Shown here piece by piece: positions 44,336 to 57,923 of a DNA stretch of 64,000 nt (its first letter is position 1; each line of letters opens with the position of its first letter). The stretch is from Acanthopleura granulata (taxonomy: Eukaryota > Mollusca > Polyplacophora > Chitonida > Chitonidae), in the NCBI GenBank assembly GCA_016165875.1, contig JABBOT010000005.1:24639368-24703367 (forward strand), in the 5' to 3' direction. The notes under the pieces were generated by a model. It had not been told where the DNA came from and did not search any database. It saw only the letters and a list, made by a program, of their open reading frames with translations. Both the position numbers and the translations under genes were made by a program.

Positions 44336-46890
44336 AGATTTCTTCGAAAGACTGGTTAGTATATTGCGAAGTGCCACCAGACATATTATGCCTTTAGTCT
44401 CAGCCAATAGGTAAAGATGTAACTTTACGCCGGGTTCTTAGTTTGGTATACATAAACTTTAATAAGATTGCACATATTCAGTAAAAATCTGTAAATTGGC
44501 AATTGTATTACTACATGAATTACACAGCTTTGCTCACTATTCCTGAAACCGTTGGATATTGCTCAGTGACGTACATTCATATATATATAATGACCATACA
44601 TAAGGTAGTAAATTCCTAAAAAGAAGTGCCCTGTCATTGTATGACATATGTAACACCTGCCTCTAGCAACACGTGTCAAAACTTGCCTGACTTGTTATCT
44701 TAAGTTCTGCGATGACCATGTCTAGACAATTTATTACACTGGTGAAGCTCTAGAAGCGAGTTTTGCACGCTTGAATGACACATGATGCTGTACGACTATA
44801 CACAAGAACGACGGAAGGCCTGTCTGGGCACGTTGTCTCACACATGCGAGCAATGCCAACAGCATGAGCCGCGTGTTCCTGAATCTGCTGGTATCGATAC
44901 TTGTGTGGTTCATCGGTGTTTAATCTATCTAGAAAAAGGCTGGGTGAACAATCGATCTCTATTGTAACAATTGACCATTCTATTTTATTTTATAAAAGAC
45001 CAATCTTGTGTTGTCCAAGATATGTAATATATTTGATATAAGTAGCGCTGTGTAGACTACATATGGACGTACTTATATAACGGAGCCTTACATATATATA
45101 CTTATTCTACTTTTGTTTCTGCAAGACGGTTGCTCTATTTAAGATTAATCATAGGGGGATCGCAACAATACTATAAAAACATTGTGCAATATAAATGAAA
45201 CATGGGAACTCTGGTATTTACAGGTCTGTTTTCTGGAGACCACGCCTTCCCAATTAAATCAACAAAGGAACAAAATAAGTATAAAGGACTTCGCAGAGCA
45301 TGTGACAAAAAAGACAAAAATAGTATGTGTTTCCAAAACGTATAGAGAAAATTAATTCATTATCGTGGGTGTAAAGGTAATGGTGGTTGACAGAGATTTT
45401 AAGCTCTAGATTCTAATTATTTTTATTGAAGTTTGTCGAAGGTATCTGGAAAGTGTATTGCGCATCCTTCAGACGTTTTTGTATATACTTGTGTTGAGCA
45501 TGAATGTAGAGCTGATCTGGTGTCATGGATACAAGAAATTAGTTACAATTATGAAATCCTTTCCTCTCCAACAATTCGCCCATGAAGGCATATGAAAAAA
45601 ATTTTGCACTACGTAATAAAATTGTGGAGTGCTAGCATTTGCTTGAGCCGTCGGCTCGGTTGCGATCTACATTCAGATCCTCTGTGTGAATAAGAAACTC
45701 TCACCAGTTTTGCACAGGGAGCAAATCCTATTTAAAAACAATTCAGAAACTGAATGGGGTTTGACCCTAGATATGTACCTCGGCCAAAAGAAGCAATGCA
45801 TGGGTCTCAAGGAGACTTAAAGACGATTATATGCTTGTGTAAGATTAGAATGACCATACTGAGCATAATCGTTTCACTGTTTTCTGTGTATTTACATATA
45901 TTTCAGCTAAGATTTCGGTTGTATCTTCAGTCGCTTTACAACAGTGTATGTGCATGTATTTAAGTTAAAACTTGCGTTGTATCTCCATTTGTTTACCAAC
46001 GATATTAGAATGTGCATGAAACTCTATTTACTATTAACAGTGTCAACCGTTAAAGCACATGCACTGGCTGTCTCCGAACATTTATAGTTTAGGCATTCCG
46101 GATGTATGCTTAGGGATAGCTTCTGTCCTTTGACATACGCTGGAGAGGCCATTGGAATTGACGGCTGTCAACGGCTGTCAACGCCGCACGGTTACCTTGA
46201 TCAAGCGGGACAACGACAGAAACTCTCTAATTTGCTTGTCATAGTGGACCATTTTAATTTGAAGCCACCAAACAGCAGCTTTGAGGATTCGCGGTTAGAT
46301 TGTGCTAAAATACCCGCCCTTTGGAAATGGCCGTTTGAAGCCATCTGCCGAGGCATAGCTGGTACACTCGACTTTTAATGCTTCTCACCATGTTCGTCTA
46401 AACGAAAGCGGCGAGGGAGTATTTGGGTTTGTTCTGGACATATAACACCAAATAAACGACCAGCAAATGACAGAAACCTGGGAAGGTAACGTTCAAAAGA
46501 TTTCCTCAGTGTAATGACCTGATAAATGCTCCATTTAGAAAACTGCAGAGCACCCGGTTAAGCATAACAGTTATTTGGGGGATATAAACATCTGCATGTA
46601 TGGAGCCGATTCCATGTGTATGTGTTCTGTGTTTTTTAAATTAATAAACTTAGTTCGGAAGAAAGCTTTTGAAAATGGATTAAAATTTATCCCTTTATTC
46701 TATTGTTGTATAAATTTTATGGGAAAGGAAACCGAAAGGCCTGGGGTAAAGCAGCCACCTTTGGTAAATGACTTACAAGCTTTCCCATGCACGTGCATAA
46801 AGATATGTACACGATATTACTGGAAGACAAGTGATCTTCAGCGGACGTTAGACCGTGCAAACGGGCTCAAATGCGTCTTCGATTGTCGAA
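44336..46890. other. Intergenic stretch, nothing recognised
   Basis: Short open frames (for example 46106-46378 on +) have no family motif. A tandem AACGGCTGTC duplication lies at about 46159-46182. Confidence 0.35.
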
Positions 46891-46894
46891 GGTA

Positions 46895-47075
46895 TAAAAA
46901 TTACGGTGATGTTAAATGCTATATTAGATTCACTGGTCTAAAATTACTTAAAGTGCTGTGTTCTCGTCACATTTAACACATGTATAAACAACAACATATA
47001 TAATAAAGCCAAGGGACCAGGCCTCGGGGATGCTTAGTCCACCAGCAGAACCCCGGAATGCAATATAAAAGGCTA
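46895..47075 (+). repeat. Dispersed TATAAAAG repeat, rearranged copy I
   Basis: GATGTTAAATGCTATATTAG, GGTCTAAAATTACTTAAAGT and CACATTTAACACATGTATAA match the distal part of the reference copy. About 80 bases further, AATATAAAAGGCTACAGCAC repeats the proximal TATA block. The order is thus distal then proximal, as if two copies are joined head to tail or the element is circularly permuted. Confidence 0.6.
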
Positions 47076-48580
47076 CAGCACAGCTTTATCCAATGTCGGG
47101 ATGGAACCAATTCATCGAATGTCCTGGAGATGGAAAAACGAGTCTATTCAACACATCGTCACGACCAGGTAAATACACCACATTCAGATATAACAAACAT
47201 GCATTGTTGAAGACATTTACAGAGCGTAGCTGACTGAGTGTAAGCGGAGCTTTATGGACAATGGCAATAGAATAGTCACAGATGTTCTCATCAATGAAGT
47301 ATTGTCTTCCTGAATGTTCAGTAACAGGCTGATTTGGATGAATCGGCCGTTGAAAGGTAATATCGGGTGTTTGGGGCAGGAGTCTTCTGTACTGACATCT
47401 ATATTAATGTTGTTTCGACGTGTACAGCTTTTAAAACCATAAAAAGAAAAGGGAATTCAAATCTGTGGACTTTACAAATGTCCTGAACAAAAGCGCTCTA
47501 CGATTAAGTCGCGTTACGTTGTGCCAGCTTTATACCGCTGTCTGCAGTAATTGTCTGTTCGGCTTTGATACCGTACCCAGACGCTGAATGATATAGAATT
47601 CCATCAGCCTATCTCCAATCTACATTATTGCAGTAGAGTGTCTCCTAGTTCAGCGGCTCAGCTAGAGGAAGTGATTGAAACAGCGATAGCGTTACCTCGG
47701 TAATGTGACAAAACGGCCTTTAGCGAAACAAATCAATATTTCATTTCATTTATAGTTGGGTGAGTAAGTGAGAACCTTTATAATTAGTGAGGACATTTAC
47801 CTGTGTGCAAACCACCGAAGACGAGAACCTTGTGACAACCTCCAGCAACAACATATATATACAGTCTTCATCTAAGCAGGTTGGTATATAAGAATTCGTT
47901 TGTTAAACCCATGTATGTGAAACACTGACAATCTATAAATTACTTAGGTTAAATCCACCTGTGACATAACTGCCGAACAAATATATATATAACGAATTTC
48001 GCTTGAATGTTCAGCAAAATCTGTCAAAGCTTTTCAACGTTAGTTATACAATCTAGGCCTCGTATCTATAACGGTCGTTTGCCAGTAACCAATCATAATG
48101 GATTGATTTACCAGGTAAATAATCCCAATAGTAATTTACAAAGAAGAGCCCAACACAAACCACCAAAGAACTAAGAAAGCATGTAAAATAAGGACTTAAG
48201 ACGGATTGTTGTAAACAGAAGCAATCAGCACCTTTCAGCGATACCGAAAAGGTGAAAGGACCGCTTTACATGTAGGTGCGTAAATTTAATGATTATCAAA
48301 ATCACGTGCCTGATAAACTAATGGACAAAAGAACAGCAACAGGAATAGTGCCATAGCGATCTAGATTTGAATTCATAATCTTTTCCAGTGATAAGCAATA
48401 GTAGCCTAACGTGTGAAGTTTGTCAATACTGTAAATGTAAAGTAGAGCGTGTTTCAGGTGACACGTTGCTTGATTCCGATTGATACATCCACCCTTAGTA
48501 TAGCTTCACTTGGGAGTTGTTGTTTTTGTTGTTTTTGTTGTAAAGCTTGATAAATTTCTTATTAGAATTCCTCTACAAGT
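47076..48580. other. Intergenic stretch, nothing recognised
   Basis: AT-rich with a short GTTGTT/TTTTTG tract at 48518-48541. No gene, RNA or repeat family recognised. Confidence 0.4.
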
Positions 48581-48582
48581 TA

Positions 48583-48676
48583 GTGTGTTTTTCTCCCACC
48601 ATAATGCTGTCCACCGTCGTGAAAGTGAAATATTCTTGAGTACGGCGTAAAACATCAATCAAATAAGAAAATAAAA
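48583..48676 (+). mobile_element. tRNA-derived SINE copy 5, 3' fragment
   Basis: Only the last third: TTCTCCCACCATAATGCTGT, CCACCGTCGTGAAAGTGAAA, TATTCTTGAGTACGGCGTAA and AACATCAATCAAATAAG. A typical 5'-truncated insertion. Confidence 0.85.
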
Positions 48677-49741
48677 CTTATCACAAGAAAACTATTGTAC
48701 TGGTATCAAAATTCAATTCAAGACCTTTAAGTTCTTCTGAAAGTGCATTTTTAGACGCCAAACTTTAAATAAAACACGGTAATAGGGCATCCAGTCCTGG
48801 GTAAGGGTAAATGGTAGATATGTGATGATAGGCATGCATTGTAACACCTTTTCTGATATATATATATATGACGTGGTTTGAGGGCAAAGATTTAGCACTT
48901 TTCCCTTCTTCGGATTTGTTGACGAACGAATGGCATAATTATCAGCATGTTGCCCATATAGCTGAACTCTCTCTGGAAAGGCTGATGCTGAATCCCTGAT
49001 CTAGACACATTTGTAAAACTAGATCTAATACTGTGGGAGAAAATGACAGGCATATATTGGCTCACCCCCTCGCACCTGTCATAATGAAAACTGGCTGTGA
49101 GCGTTGATAGGGGTGTCCTAACGGCTATGGTGATTAATGATACTTGTTTAGCCTGTACCAACAGATCGTATCAGATCGAGAAAAAAGAGATGGAAAAAAT
49201 CCTAACAAACAGCCCCAGATTGGCGTCCGCTGTATATTACTTTGCCCTTGTGCATGGTACATCACAGCCATGTCATACTCAGTAATGCCTGATACGACAA
49301 TTGCATAGGAGGAAAGTTCTTCAACGTTTCAGCATGTGTCTCCTGATATCGATGCGTTTACTTATATACTTCTTGTTTCATTTCTCACTCAAGACTGTAT
49401 GCTGGCGGACAGGTTAACTGTATGGGTGAAGAATAGCGGGGTTCTAATACTAAACCATCTCCCTTTGGCTGGTATCTGACAAACCTCTTGACTTTGAACA
49501 ACAGCTGGAAAAAAACAGAGCTTTATTGAAGCACACAGTCTATTTGGTCATGATCAATCGCTCGCTGCAAAAGCCAGACTTTAGTTGAATAAGCCAACGC
49601 GGGCTGCTTTCAAAAAATGAAAAAGCCGATATCACATATACCATATACGATATATGTAGGATTGTATTAAACTGTGTATATTATATTGTTTCCGTTGATT
49701 TCTACAATAAAGGCAACTCTTATACATGTAGATCAGGCCCC

Positions 49742-49865
49742 GTTTTCATGAAGCGCGCTTAGCTAAGCATTCTCTTAAATGCCATGACAACGTCTTTTGT
49801 AGAGATAGGAAGTGCACTTAGCTAAGTACTACTTTGCAGTATTAAAGTGCGGTTCATGAAACCTG
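49742..49865. mobile_element. MITE-like element with terminal inverted repeats
   Basis: The left end TTTTCATGAAGCGC (from 49743) is matched in inverse at the right end by GTGCGGTTCATGAAAC (to about 49863). The inner sequence has the self-complementary CTTAGCTAAG twice (49758-49767 and 49817-49826). About 125 bp with no coding capacity; this is the size and shape of a non-autonomous DNA element. The target duplication is not clear. Confidence 0.6.
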
Positions 49866-50689
49866 TCGGCTTCAAGTTGGTGTTTCTTCTACACTTTATA
49901 TAATGTGCAGTTTATGAAATGTTTTAAAAGGCTCTGTGTTACATGGACAAGTATTATAAAAAAATACGTAGAGGTCTAACAAACTACAAAAACTAATACA
50001 TTATTCTGGAACCACGCCCTATTTTGCTCATAGTGTATGTTGTATTGCTAAACCATGAAGTAACCCTATAACGCTTACGGTATCTGGGCATTTTCACATT
50101 AACAGCTGTAATCCACCCACCTTGGCTTCTTGTACGCTATCGATTGTAAATAGGGGCTCAAGGGATTAGAAAACAAGCATAGGCCTTCCTTAAATCTATT
50201 TTTGCTTCCCTGATACCATTTGGCTGCTTCCAATCGACCCATTACTCCATCAATTCGTGTCGAATTTACTCCTGCAGCCTGCGGGGTAGTGTTTGACGGG
50301 AGAGACTGTAACGATCGGAGCGAGTCTGCCGGTCCGCGTGTCTGTCCGGGAGGGTAACCAAGTGAAGATGACGAATGTGGTCGCCCATGGCGCTTTATCA
50401 GGAGATATCGTTCCTGTCCCGACCACAATCGCATTGTCCGCCTTGAATGAAATTTCTGGGACAACCACAGAGCATGCCATCGAATGCTGGTCTTGTATCA
50501 GTTTGAAAGATTCACTTTGTGAGCAGTCACACTCCAGTGACGCCGATGACAGTTGACAAAAAGTCAAATGTTACCTTTGACGTAATTGATTAACATGATG
50601 ATGTACTGCGATCATACTACTAAAGTTATTAAATAGACCACGTATTAAAACCAACGTGGCTGTGATTGATGATAGCTATTGTGACTTTA

Positions 50690-51515
50690 ATGTAGCTCTA
50701 TAATGCTACCAGGTAGTCAACGGAGCATGTTTATAATGGTTTCAATGTGGTTCTGTATTGTGACAAAGTAAATAATTGATTATTGTAATAATTGTATCAG
50801 TGTAGTTCCATGATTTTACCAAGTAGTTACATGAGTAACACCACAAAGGTACAACTGTAGCTCTGTAATGTTACCACTGAGTTAGCTGGTTATAGCCATA
50901 CGGGTTTCAGTCTTGATGGAATCTTTTAGCTGTTTATGGCCATGCTGGTTTCGGCCGGGATGTGTAATGTTAGCTGGTTATAGCCATGCTGGTTTTCAGT
51001 CTTGCTGTATAATGTTAGCTGGTTATAATCAAGCTGATTTCAATCATGCTGTATAATTTTACCCGGTGTAGTTTATTGATTACACTCATGATGATCTTAA
51101 TAAAAGAGTATAAGGTCACCGGGTAGTGGATTCAATTTCAACCACGATTGTTTCATGATTTCTGTGTAATGTTACCAGGTAGCTAAGCCATTACAACTAT
51201 CATTGTTTCAATGAAACTGTATAGTATTGCAGGTAGCTATTGAAAGGATCTTCATGCTGGGTTTCTCTCCGGCCATGTGAAGGTCTGCTAGCAACAGGCG
51301 GACGGTCGTGGGTTTCACTCGGGCTCTGCACGGCTTCCTTTCTCCATAATGATGGCCGCCGTCGTATAAGTGAAATATTCTTGAGTGCGACGTAAAACAC
51401 CAATCAATTAAATAAATAAATGCAGTTATCTTAACATGATGTTTTCGGTTTAGCTGTATCATGTTACCAGGTAGTTAACTGAGTATAGTGGCCCCATCTT
51501 GATGCTGCAATGAGT
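50690..51515. repeat. Degenerate minisatellite interrupted by a SINE
   Basis: Scattered units contain TGTAATGTTACCAGGTAGTT, GTTAGCTGGTTATAGCCATG and CTGGTTTCAGTCTTGCTGTA. The array resumes after the SINE at 51422 with TATCATGTTACCAGGTAGTT. Unit lengths are irregular (about 45-75 bp), indicating age. Confidence 0.7.
51245..51421 (+). mobile_element. tRNA-derived SINE copy 6 inside the minisatellite
   Basis: 5'-truncated: TTCATGCTGGGTTTCTCTCC, GGCCATGTGAAGGTCTGCTA, GGCCGCCGTCGTATAAGTGA and TATTCTTGAGTGCGACG, with an (AAAT)n tail. - strand frames of 67 and 84 codons here are SINE translations. Confidence 0.9.
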
Positions 51516-52799
51516 TGATTATACCCATGGTATTGGAGGAATGCACGGTTGATGTTACGGTAGTAGTCCACCTTATATAGTCAATTGCTTAGCCTCCTGA
51601 GTGTACCAGATTCTTTAGGTGTACCTGTGTCACATTCGTTTACCGTTCGGCATTTTGGAGATAGCCTTAGAACTGGTGTCTGTTTGGGTGTCATGTGTGA
51701 TACTTTAATCAGGCAGCAGTGTACTGTCAACCATCTTAAGTCATGGACAAAGCTGAAGCATCCCTTAAAAACTCGAAAAAATGCTAGAAAACCATAACAG
51801 ATGAAATTTTCACCTGGAATCTTGAGAAATATAGGTTAGCGTCCACCAAATAGCAGAAGTGAGTATTTACACGAAAGAAACACTCTCCGTGGTGATAGGT
51901 GTTCGGTGTTTAGGTTCACTGTAATGGCTTATACGAAGCTTTGTCATTTTACAGATTACCAACTCAGTATTATAAGATCACTGGGAGTATTGATTTAAGG
52001 TCACTAGTTCAAAACAGTAAAGAGCTTCATCCAGTTATCATAACCAGAATTTGGGTTATATCAAGACAGTGTTTGGAAATTTGATTATTATCTATACCTA
52101 CGTGGAAAGAGTTAATTTAATCAAAGGAATGCAAGATGTTGTGGCCATTAGAAAACAAACCAGAAAAGTCAAAAGAAAACAATATGCCTGAAGTTAAAAG
52201 TGCCTGACCGGGTAGGTTTTGATCTGTGTGTGATATCTGATCCCCTTTTCTGTCCTCACTTCCTTCGTACCATGGTTACCCAAAACCCGATATGCAAACG
52301 CTCTGGTGTATCGATGTGCTTCTTAGCTCATGCTATACACACTGTTCTTGATGGATCAGTTTTCGATAAGTGCATCACCTTTCCAGTGTATTCGATCTAG
52401 GCGCCATAAGGGGCCCTGTGCTGGCAAGTTACCTGCGAGGCAATGCACTGGAACCATTGTCTAGCTGCCAGTCGTTCAATGGCCCTTTCGGATCAGTCAA
52501 TACTCACACCGGTCTAATAGGCGTTACACCAGTGCTAATTAGAGAGCCCCCTTTGTATTGAATTCTCAAACAATTTCGAACTAGTTTGCTGTCAAACTTT
52601 TATTATGGAGATCACCTTTGCATGGCCTTTTTTTTCATTGCTAATCGATGAATAACGAAACACGTAAGCAGGTTTAGAATGGAGAGAAACGGTGTATTTT
52701 TCTGACGTCTGCTCCATCACTTTAATAGCTACAGGTCAAAAATAGAATGTTGGATAAGTACCCTGTTAACCTGTTATAAGTTAACTCAAGTAAGTTTTT

Positions 52800-52995
52800 G
52801 GGTCTCCATGGCCGAGTAGTTAGCGCGCTAGGGAAGCGCAATAACTCAGGAACCTCTTACCGATGAGTTAAAGTGACTTTTCTCAAGTCGTACATGGCCG
52901 TGTGTTTCATCCGGGCTCCATACGGTTTCCTCCCACCATAATGCTGACCGCCATCGTATAAGTGAAATATTTTTGAATAAGTCATATAACACACT
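52800..52995 (+). mobile_element. tRNA-derived SINE copy 7, with tRNA head
   Basis: The head GGGTCTCCATGGCCGAGTAG with TTAGCGCGCTAGGGAAGCGC carries a good A-box (TGGCCGAGTAG). The middle is diverged, and the end keeps CTCCCACCATAATGCTGACC and ATAAGTGAAATATTTTTGAA but the tail is degraded. An older copy. Confidence 0.8.
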
Positions 52996-55514
52996 TGAAC
53001 AAACTTCACTTGAATATAGTTTCAGCTATTTATGCAAGTCAGGTCAAGATGGCAGAAGCCTGGTTCTTTGAAGGACTGCCATACGTGTAAAATATTTTCT
53101 TACTATATTTCTGTCGGTCAGCCAAAATATATGCATAAAATTTCTATTTATGTCATTTTTCTACAACTTGTAATCGCGTCCCCACAGGGATTTCAAAGTA
53201 CCACCAGCTTATATAGCTAGAACTGACTGACAAAAGACAAACAGATGTAAAATCACCTACGATTCAGTTTCTACAATCCAGGTCACATCTGGCTTGAGAC
53301 CGAGTCTATATAAAGTTATTCGCTAACTTTGTATAAATGAGTTGACCAAGGCAGCCTCGTTTACAACTGGTGTTTACTGTACCCGAAAAAAATCAAGGTC
53401 TATATTAAATAGATTTATTCCTTGTACGGTTTTCTCGAAACCATTTCTCAGACAGATTGGCCTGTGTAACGATACATTACGTTATCACCGCTCTGCGTCT
53501 ATTGTACGAAAATGAGACCGTAGAATGTCATGTAAGCAGGGCTTAATAGCGATCGAGTTCCAAGATTAGGTTAGAATATAGGGGATGACCGAGGCAACCA
53601 TGTATTTACTTTGGAATTCCAGAAATTGCGTTATTGTCTATTTCAAATAGGTCCATTACCTGAATTCTTCTTTAAACCGATTCTTATAGAGAGCACTGAA
53701 CTTTGTACGAAATTGCCTTGCAGTTTCCGTTATCAATAAATTCGATACAACTACGATTGTAAAAGAGCATATTAAGCGCAGTGCCATGTAACATAATGTC
53801 TTGTCACATCAACTAATTGTTAAGAAATTATTTACGGCGGCCCCGCTTTTGGGGGGGGACTTCCGCGGGACATTGTCGTTACAATTTCATTCCTTATTTA
53901 CTGTTTTTGGTGGGAGAGGGATTAGTAGTAGGGGTTACATAGATGAAGTCCATTTATCATATAATTGTCACAATTTCAATTAATGGACTGATGGCGATTC
54001 ATGTTATATATGATAACATAGCTCACCAATAAGCTTAGCTCACGCTGTCAATCGGGGGACAGAATTTATGACGTAATCGTAAAATTTTCTGTAATTGAAT
54101 AGAGGGCATTTACCATGATAGTGTGCAGCCCGAAAAGCCTCTTCATACGGAAGCAGTCATCATCAAAGATATGTTGTTCGATATAAAGGTTTAATAAAAA
54201 CCACATGTGGTTATATGGACTGACAGCATTGATCGTAAAAACCTGTGGCGTCCGTTGTTCTTTCCGGGTCCCATACATAGGGAATGTGTGTATTATGATC
54301 TAATTATCTCAGAGTGACCCGCAGGGTTTTATGCAGACTACAAACCTGAGACTGCATATATAGTCTGCTGCGAACGCCTGGAAATAATTTGGGTATCACC
54401 CGCTGTTGTATCCGCGCAAAAATTATGCGAATGCCTGCTGTAAACATCTTTGAATTAAATTTGTGTTATGCCAATGTTCATCGGTAAATTTGGCAAGGAA
54501 AGTAAGTGTTATTTAACAAAACAATAGCTGTAATCATTGTAGTGTCCTTTAAAAATTGTCTGATTTTTTTTCTAAACAAGTGCCGTGTAGCACTCTACCC
54601 CCACCCCTAGCCCCATTCCTACCCTCATCCCCACTCTCCTCGCCCTTTCACGGCAACTCTCAAAGGTTACAAAGGTTAAAATCCGACTTCGGTATGTGTT
54701 TACAAGGTAGTAGGTACTTGATACATTCCCGGTGAATAAAGTGCCGTCACATCATGCACGGTGTCGTATTGTGTAACATTTCCGCGGCTGTCATCCAATA
54801 TGACTGGGCTGGTCGTCGCCAGAGATGTCTCGCTTGTTGACTATCAAGCAGATGTAGCATATCAATAGGCTTGTCACAAAGGATGATCGATGGCTGCCAC
54901 AAACCTGGGGAAAAAAGCAGCCGACCCTGGTAATACAAAAACGCAACAACTTTGTGTGAACAGCGAACAATGGCTTCAATCCAGAAATACCTGAGCGCTA
55001 AATAAAATGGTCTATAACACTGAAACTGCTGGACAAACACACGTATTTGCCAGTGGCCTCACACGAAGTGAAATATGGATCAAAACTGAAATATCAACAT
55101 GACAAAGACATAAAATGTCATTTGTGTTTCACCTTGACAGTTAACCCTGACAAGACTACGCGGCGACTTGAATGGCAACAGCGTGGACCAGTTGTATACT
55201 ACTGCACACGTGCCACGGAGCACAAGGACACACTTCATGCCCCACCGGTGCTAAAGACGATGTAAGCTGAGCACACTGTAGTGTGAGAAGCAGTCTTCCC
55301 GGTAATGCGGCCTGTGCGTTAGTTTAGAAATGAACTCCGCGGATCTACAGTATTTTTATATTGTGTGATACCATCGACTTCCCCAACGAATTGGCGAGAA
55401 AAATCGAACTATTTTTTGAGAAAATGGGACTATAAACCCTCAAAATAAACAAGGCAGTTCAGGAACTACGTCTTTTCATTGTATGTATCATATAGTATTC
55501 AACTGGATGTTTCT
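52996..55514. other. Intergenic stretch, nothing recognised
   Basis: No supported exon, RNA gene or repeat family. Pyrimidine-rich sequence (CTCTACCCCCACCCC) occurs at about 54593-54645. Confidence 0.35.
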
Positions 55515-55707
55515 TTTGATGATCACTATCATTATTATCACCATTGTCGTTATTATTATTACTATCGTCATCGTCACCATCATCATCATCTTCTTCATCT
55601 TCATCATCATCATCATTATTATCACCAGTGTCGTTATTATTATTACTATCGTCGTCATCACCACCATCATCATTATTATTATTATTGTTATTGCTGTTGT
55701 TGTTATT
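55515..55707. repeat. Trinucleotide tract (ATC/ATT/GTC)n
   Basis: A nearly pure run of three-base words TCA/TTA/TCG/TCT. All frames on both strands are open because the words avoid stops in phase; the resulting poly-Ile, poly-His, poly-Ser and poly-Met frames are not genes. It contains an internal duplication of about 84 bp (TATCACCA-TGTCGTTATTAT at about 55536 and 55620). Confidence 0.95.
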
Positions 55708-56888
55708 TTACTTGTGTCATTACAAAGCAGTATGCATCCGTAGCCTGTACCTTAAGCACCGATCTGTACATCAGGCGTTGGATTGTCCTCAGGTTGATTA
55801 TTTCGAGTCTTAAGTTGCCGCCATATTGCCTAAGCTCCGTCTGTCGTTTATGAATCTGTAAAATGAAGCAGTCTGGTCAGCTGAAGGATTGCCCCCAGGT
55901 TGCCTTTGTTGTAACACCAGACAGTTCGTGGGGGAAGGTTATGAGTTTCTTGCGTGCCAATTTCTACCTTGGTAATAACCATATTGTGAAAGCGTGCGCT
56001 CTGTTGATGAAAGTTACAGTATGGGTACCCGGGGCTAAGGCTTCGTACTTACCGAGGGAGGGTGTCTGACATGATATCGTGGATTAAACAATGCAACCGT
56101 GGGCAGTAACCCATCGCTGCGGGTGTGTGGTAGGGATTGGGGAGTGGGATGGGGCGCCTTGTTGTGTACACTATATGCGCTTGGAGAACACCAGATATGT
56201 AAGGTAGACTTGCGTAGGCCTGACGTCTTTATGTAACAGTACGTGAATTTTCAGAATGTCATAAAGAAATTATCCACATCAGTGAATTACAAAGGTATTT
56301 TCTGTTGATGCGAGAAATCATGTGAAGAATTTTCTAGATTCTAAATTTTCAAAACGGTGGTGATAATATGCCTACAGGGGAAAACGGCTGGTAAACGTTT
56401 TTGTCCTAACTCTTTTTACCATCATTCTTTCAACGGTTCAACTATTTCGATCAACTGAAGCATTGTATTTACATGTATTATACAAAAGCCACGGCCTTCG
56501 TCAGACATTGACAATCGACTTCTGGAAATGCTTGTTCCGTGAACTTATATCATAAATTTTCAAAAGTAGTCATCAATTCCATGACTACCGAAACCTTAGA
56601 TTACCTTTACCACTTTGTAAACAAGATACTGGTAACAAATAATAGTCCGACACACTGTCTGAGTGTATTCAGTGAATTCGTGCCTTTTCGAGTGACACGG
56701 GAATTAAAACCAGCATGGATGGGTAAGCAAAGGTTAGAAGACAGTGTATACCGATCGCATTACCCATGTGTACATAAGAAACCAGCTTTCGCCGTGGAAA
56801 AATCTATACCATAACACCAGACTTCCTCTGCGATTCATACCTGCACGCTGATCGGTGTCACGTGATCATAGCTTCGGTATTGTTCCAA

Positions 56889-56917
56889 TAAAAAAAGGCC
56901 ACTCCATGGCCTTTTAT
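56889..56917. repeat. Short perfect hairpin
   Basis: AAAAAGGCCACTCCATGGCC then TTTT: arms AAAAGGCCA and TGGCCTTTT around a five-base loop CTCCA. It resembles a bacterial terminator in form, but in this genome no such role is implied. Confidence 0.6.
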
Positions 56918-57215
56918 TTTATCAATGTTGAACCATTGATTTCGTTTTGTTAGTAGTGACAGACAATAAACCCGGAGCCATACTGTGTTGTAGATATAAT
57001 GACGTGGGGCCGTGGAGAGGGGTGACTGTACAGGTGACTGTAGCGCTATTAGTCGATGAGGGGTGGGACACTACGTCCAGGTGAACACCAGGGAAGAATA
57101 CAGCAATGATGCATGCTGAACAAATAATAGAAAGTGCTAATCTATCAGAGTAAAATCCAAGCAATAGCAAAAATACAGAAAATGCTTTGCGAACAAGGCA
57201 GAACAGCGTTGACCT

Positions 57216-57320
57216 TAGTTGTCAATGGCCACATAACAGTGTGATATTATCAGTTGCCACATTACTGTGCCATATTGCCAGTTGCCACTTTACTCAGCGA
57301 TGTTATCAGTTTTCACATCA
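57216..57320. repeat. Short degenerate tandem repeat, about 25 bp
   Basis: Four units of TATCAGTTGCCACATTACTG type (AATGGCCACATAACAG, CAGTTGCCACATTACTG, CAGTTGCCACTTTACTC, CAGTTTTCACATCACTT). Confidence 0.65.
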
Positions 57321-57923
57321 CTTTGTGAGGTATACTGTATTTAATTTCATCGCTATCGCACCCACCATCTTACATCCGGATACTTGCACCATGTATAACA
57401 GTGCGTCGTCCAATACATGCTTCCAGATTGTTTTCTTCTTCCCAGACTTGGGACAGATCTTTTCTTTCTTGATTCCAATGGCTTTCATTTATCCCAACGA
57501 TGTCTTAAAATACAGCTTTCCAGTCACAGAGATACACGTTATGACTTCCCCTTGGCGAAATTACGAATTGTAATATATTTTGTCAAGTGAACCCTGAATT
57601 TTATAGCAAACAGCGCATTTCCATAGCGGATCTTGAGTCATTGTGAAGTTTGCTATTCTAGATAGGCCCTGTCAATTCCAACAGGAAAAAATATTGATAT
57701 TTCATGGTTCTTAATTGAATCCTGCTACAAATGCATCTTAGATTATTACAAGGTCATATTCCAGTGTTCTTTTATCCTTAAAGCAGACGTCTTCCGCAAA
57801 TACTGTTACATCATTATGTGCACCCTATTGCTATGTAACAGTTTCATTTTTAATTTTATTTTTGCACCATGCAGATGTTTCAGACACGGCATTGTCGATC
57901 ATGTACAAATATTAATTCATTTC

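Noticed and set aside
50250..50567. Opposed open frames near 50.3-50.55 kb
   Set aside because: Both strands are open and neither shows a family motif or convincing splice pair; cannot choose or support either.
55479..55853. Frames rich in His, Ile, Ser or Met
   Set aside because: Direct translations of the trinucleotide tract on both strands.
56889..56917. Hairpin plus T run as a transcription terminator
   Set aside because: Rho-independent terminators are bacterial; this is animal DNA with no adjacent gene.
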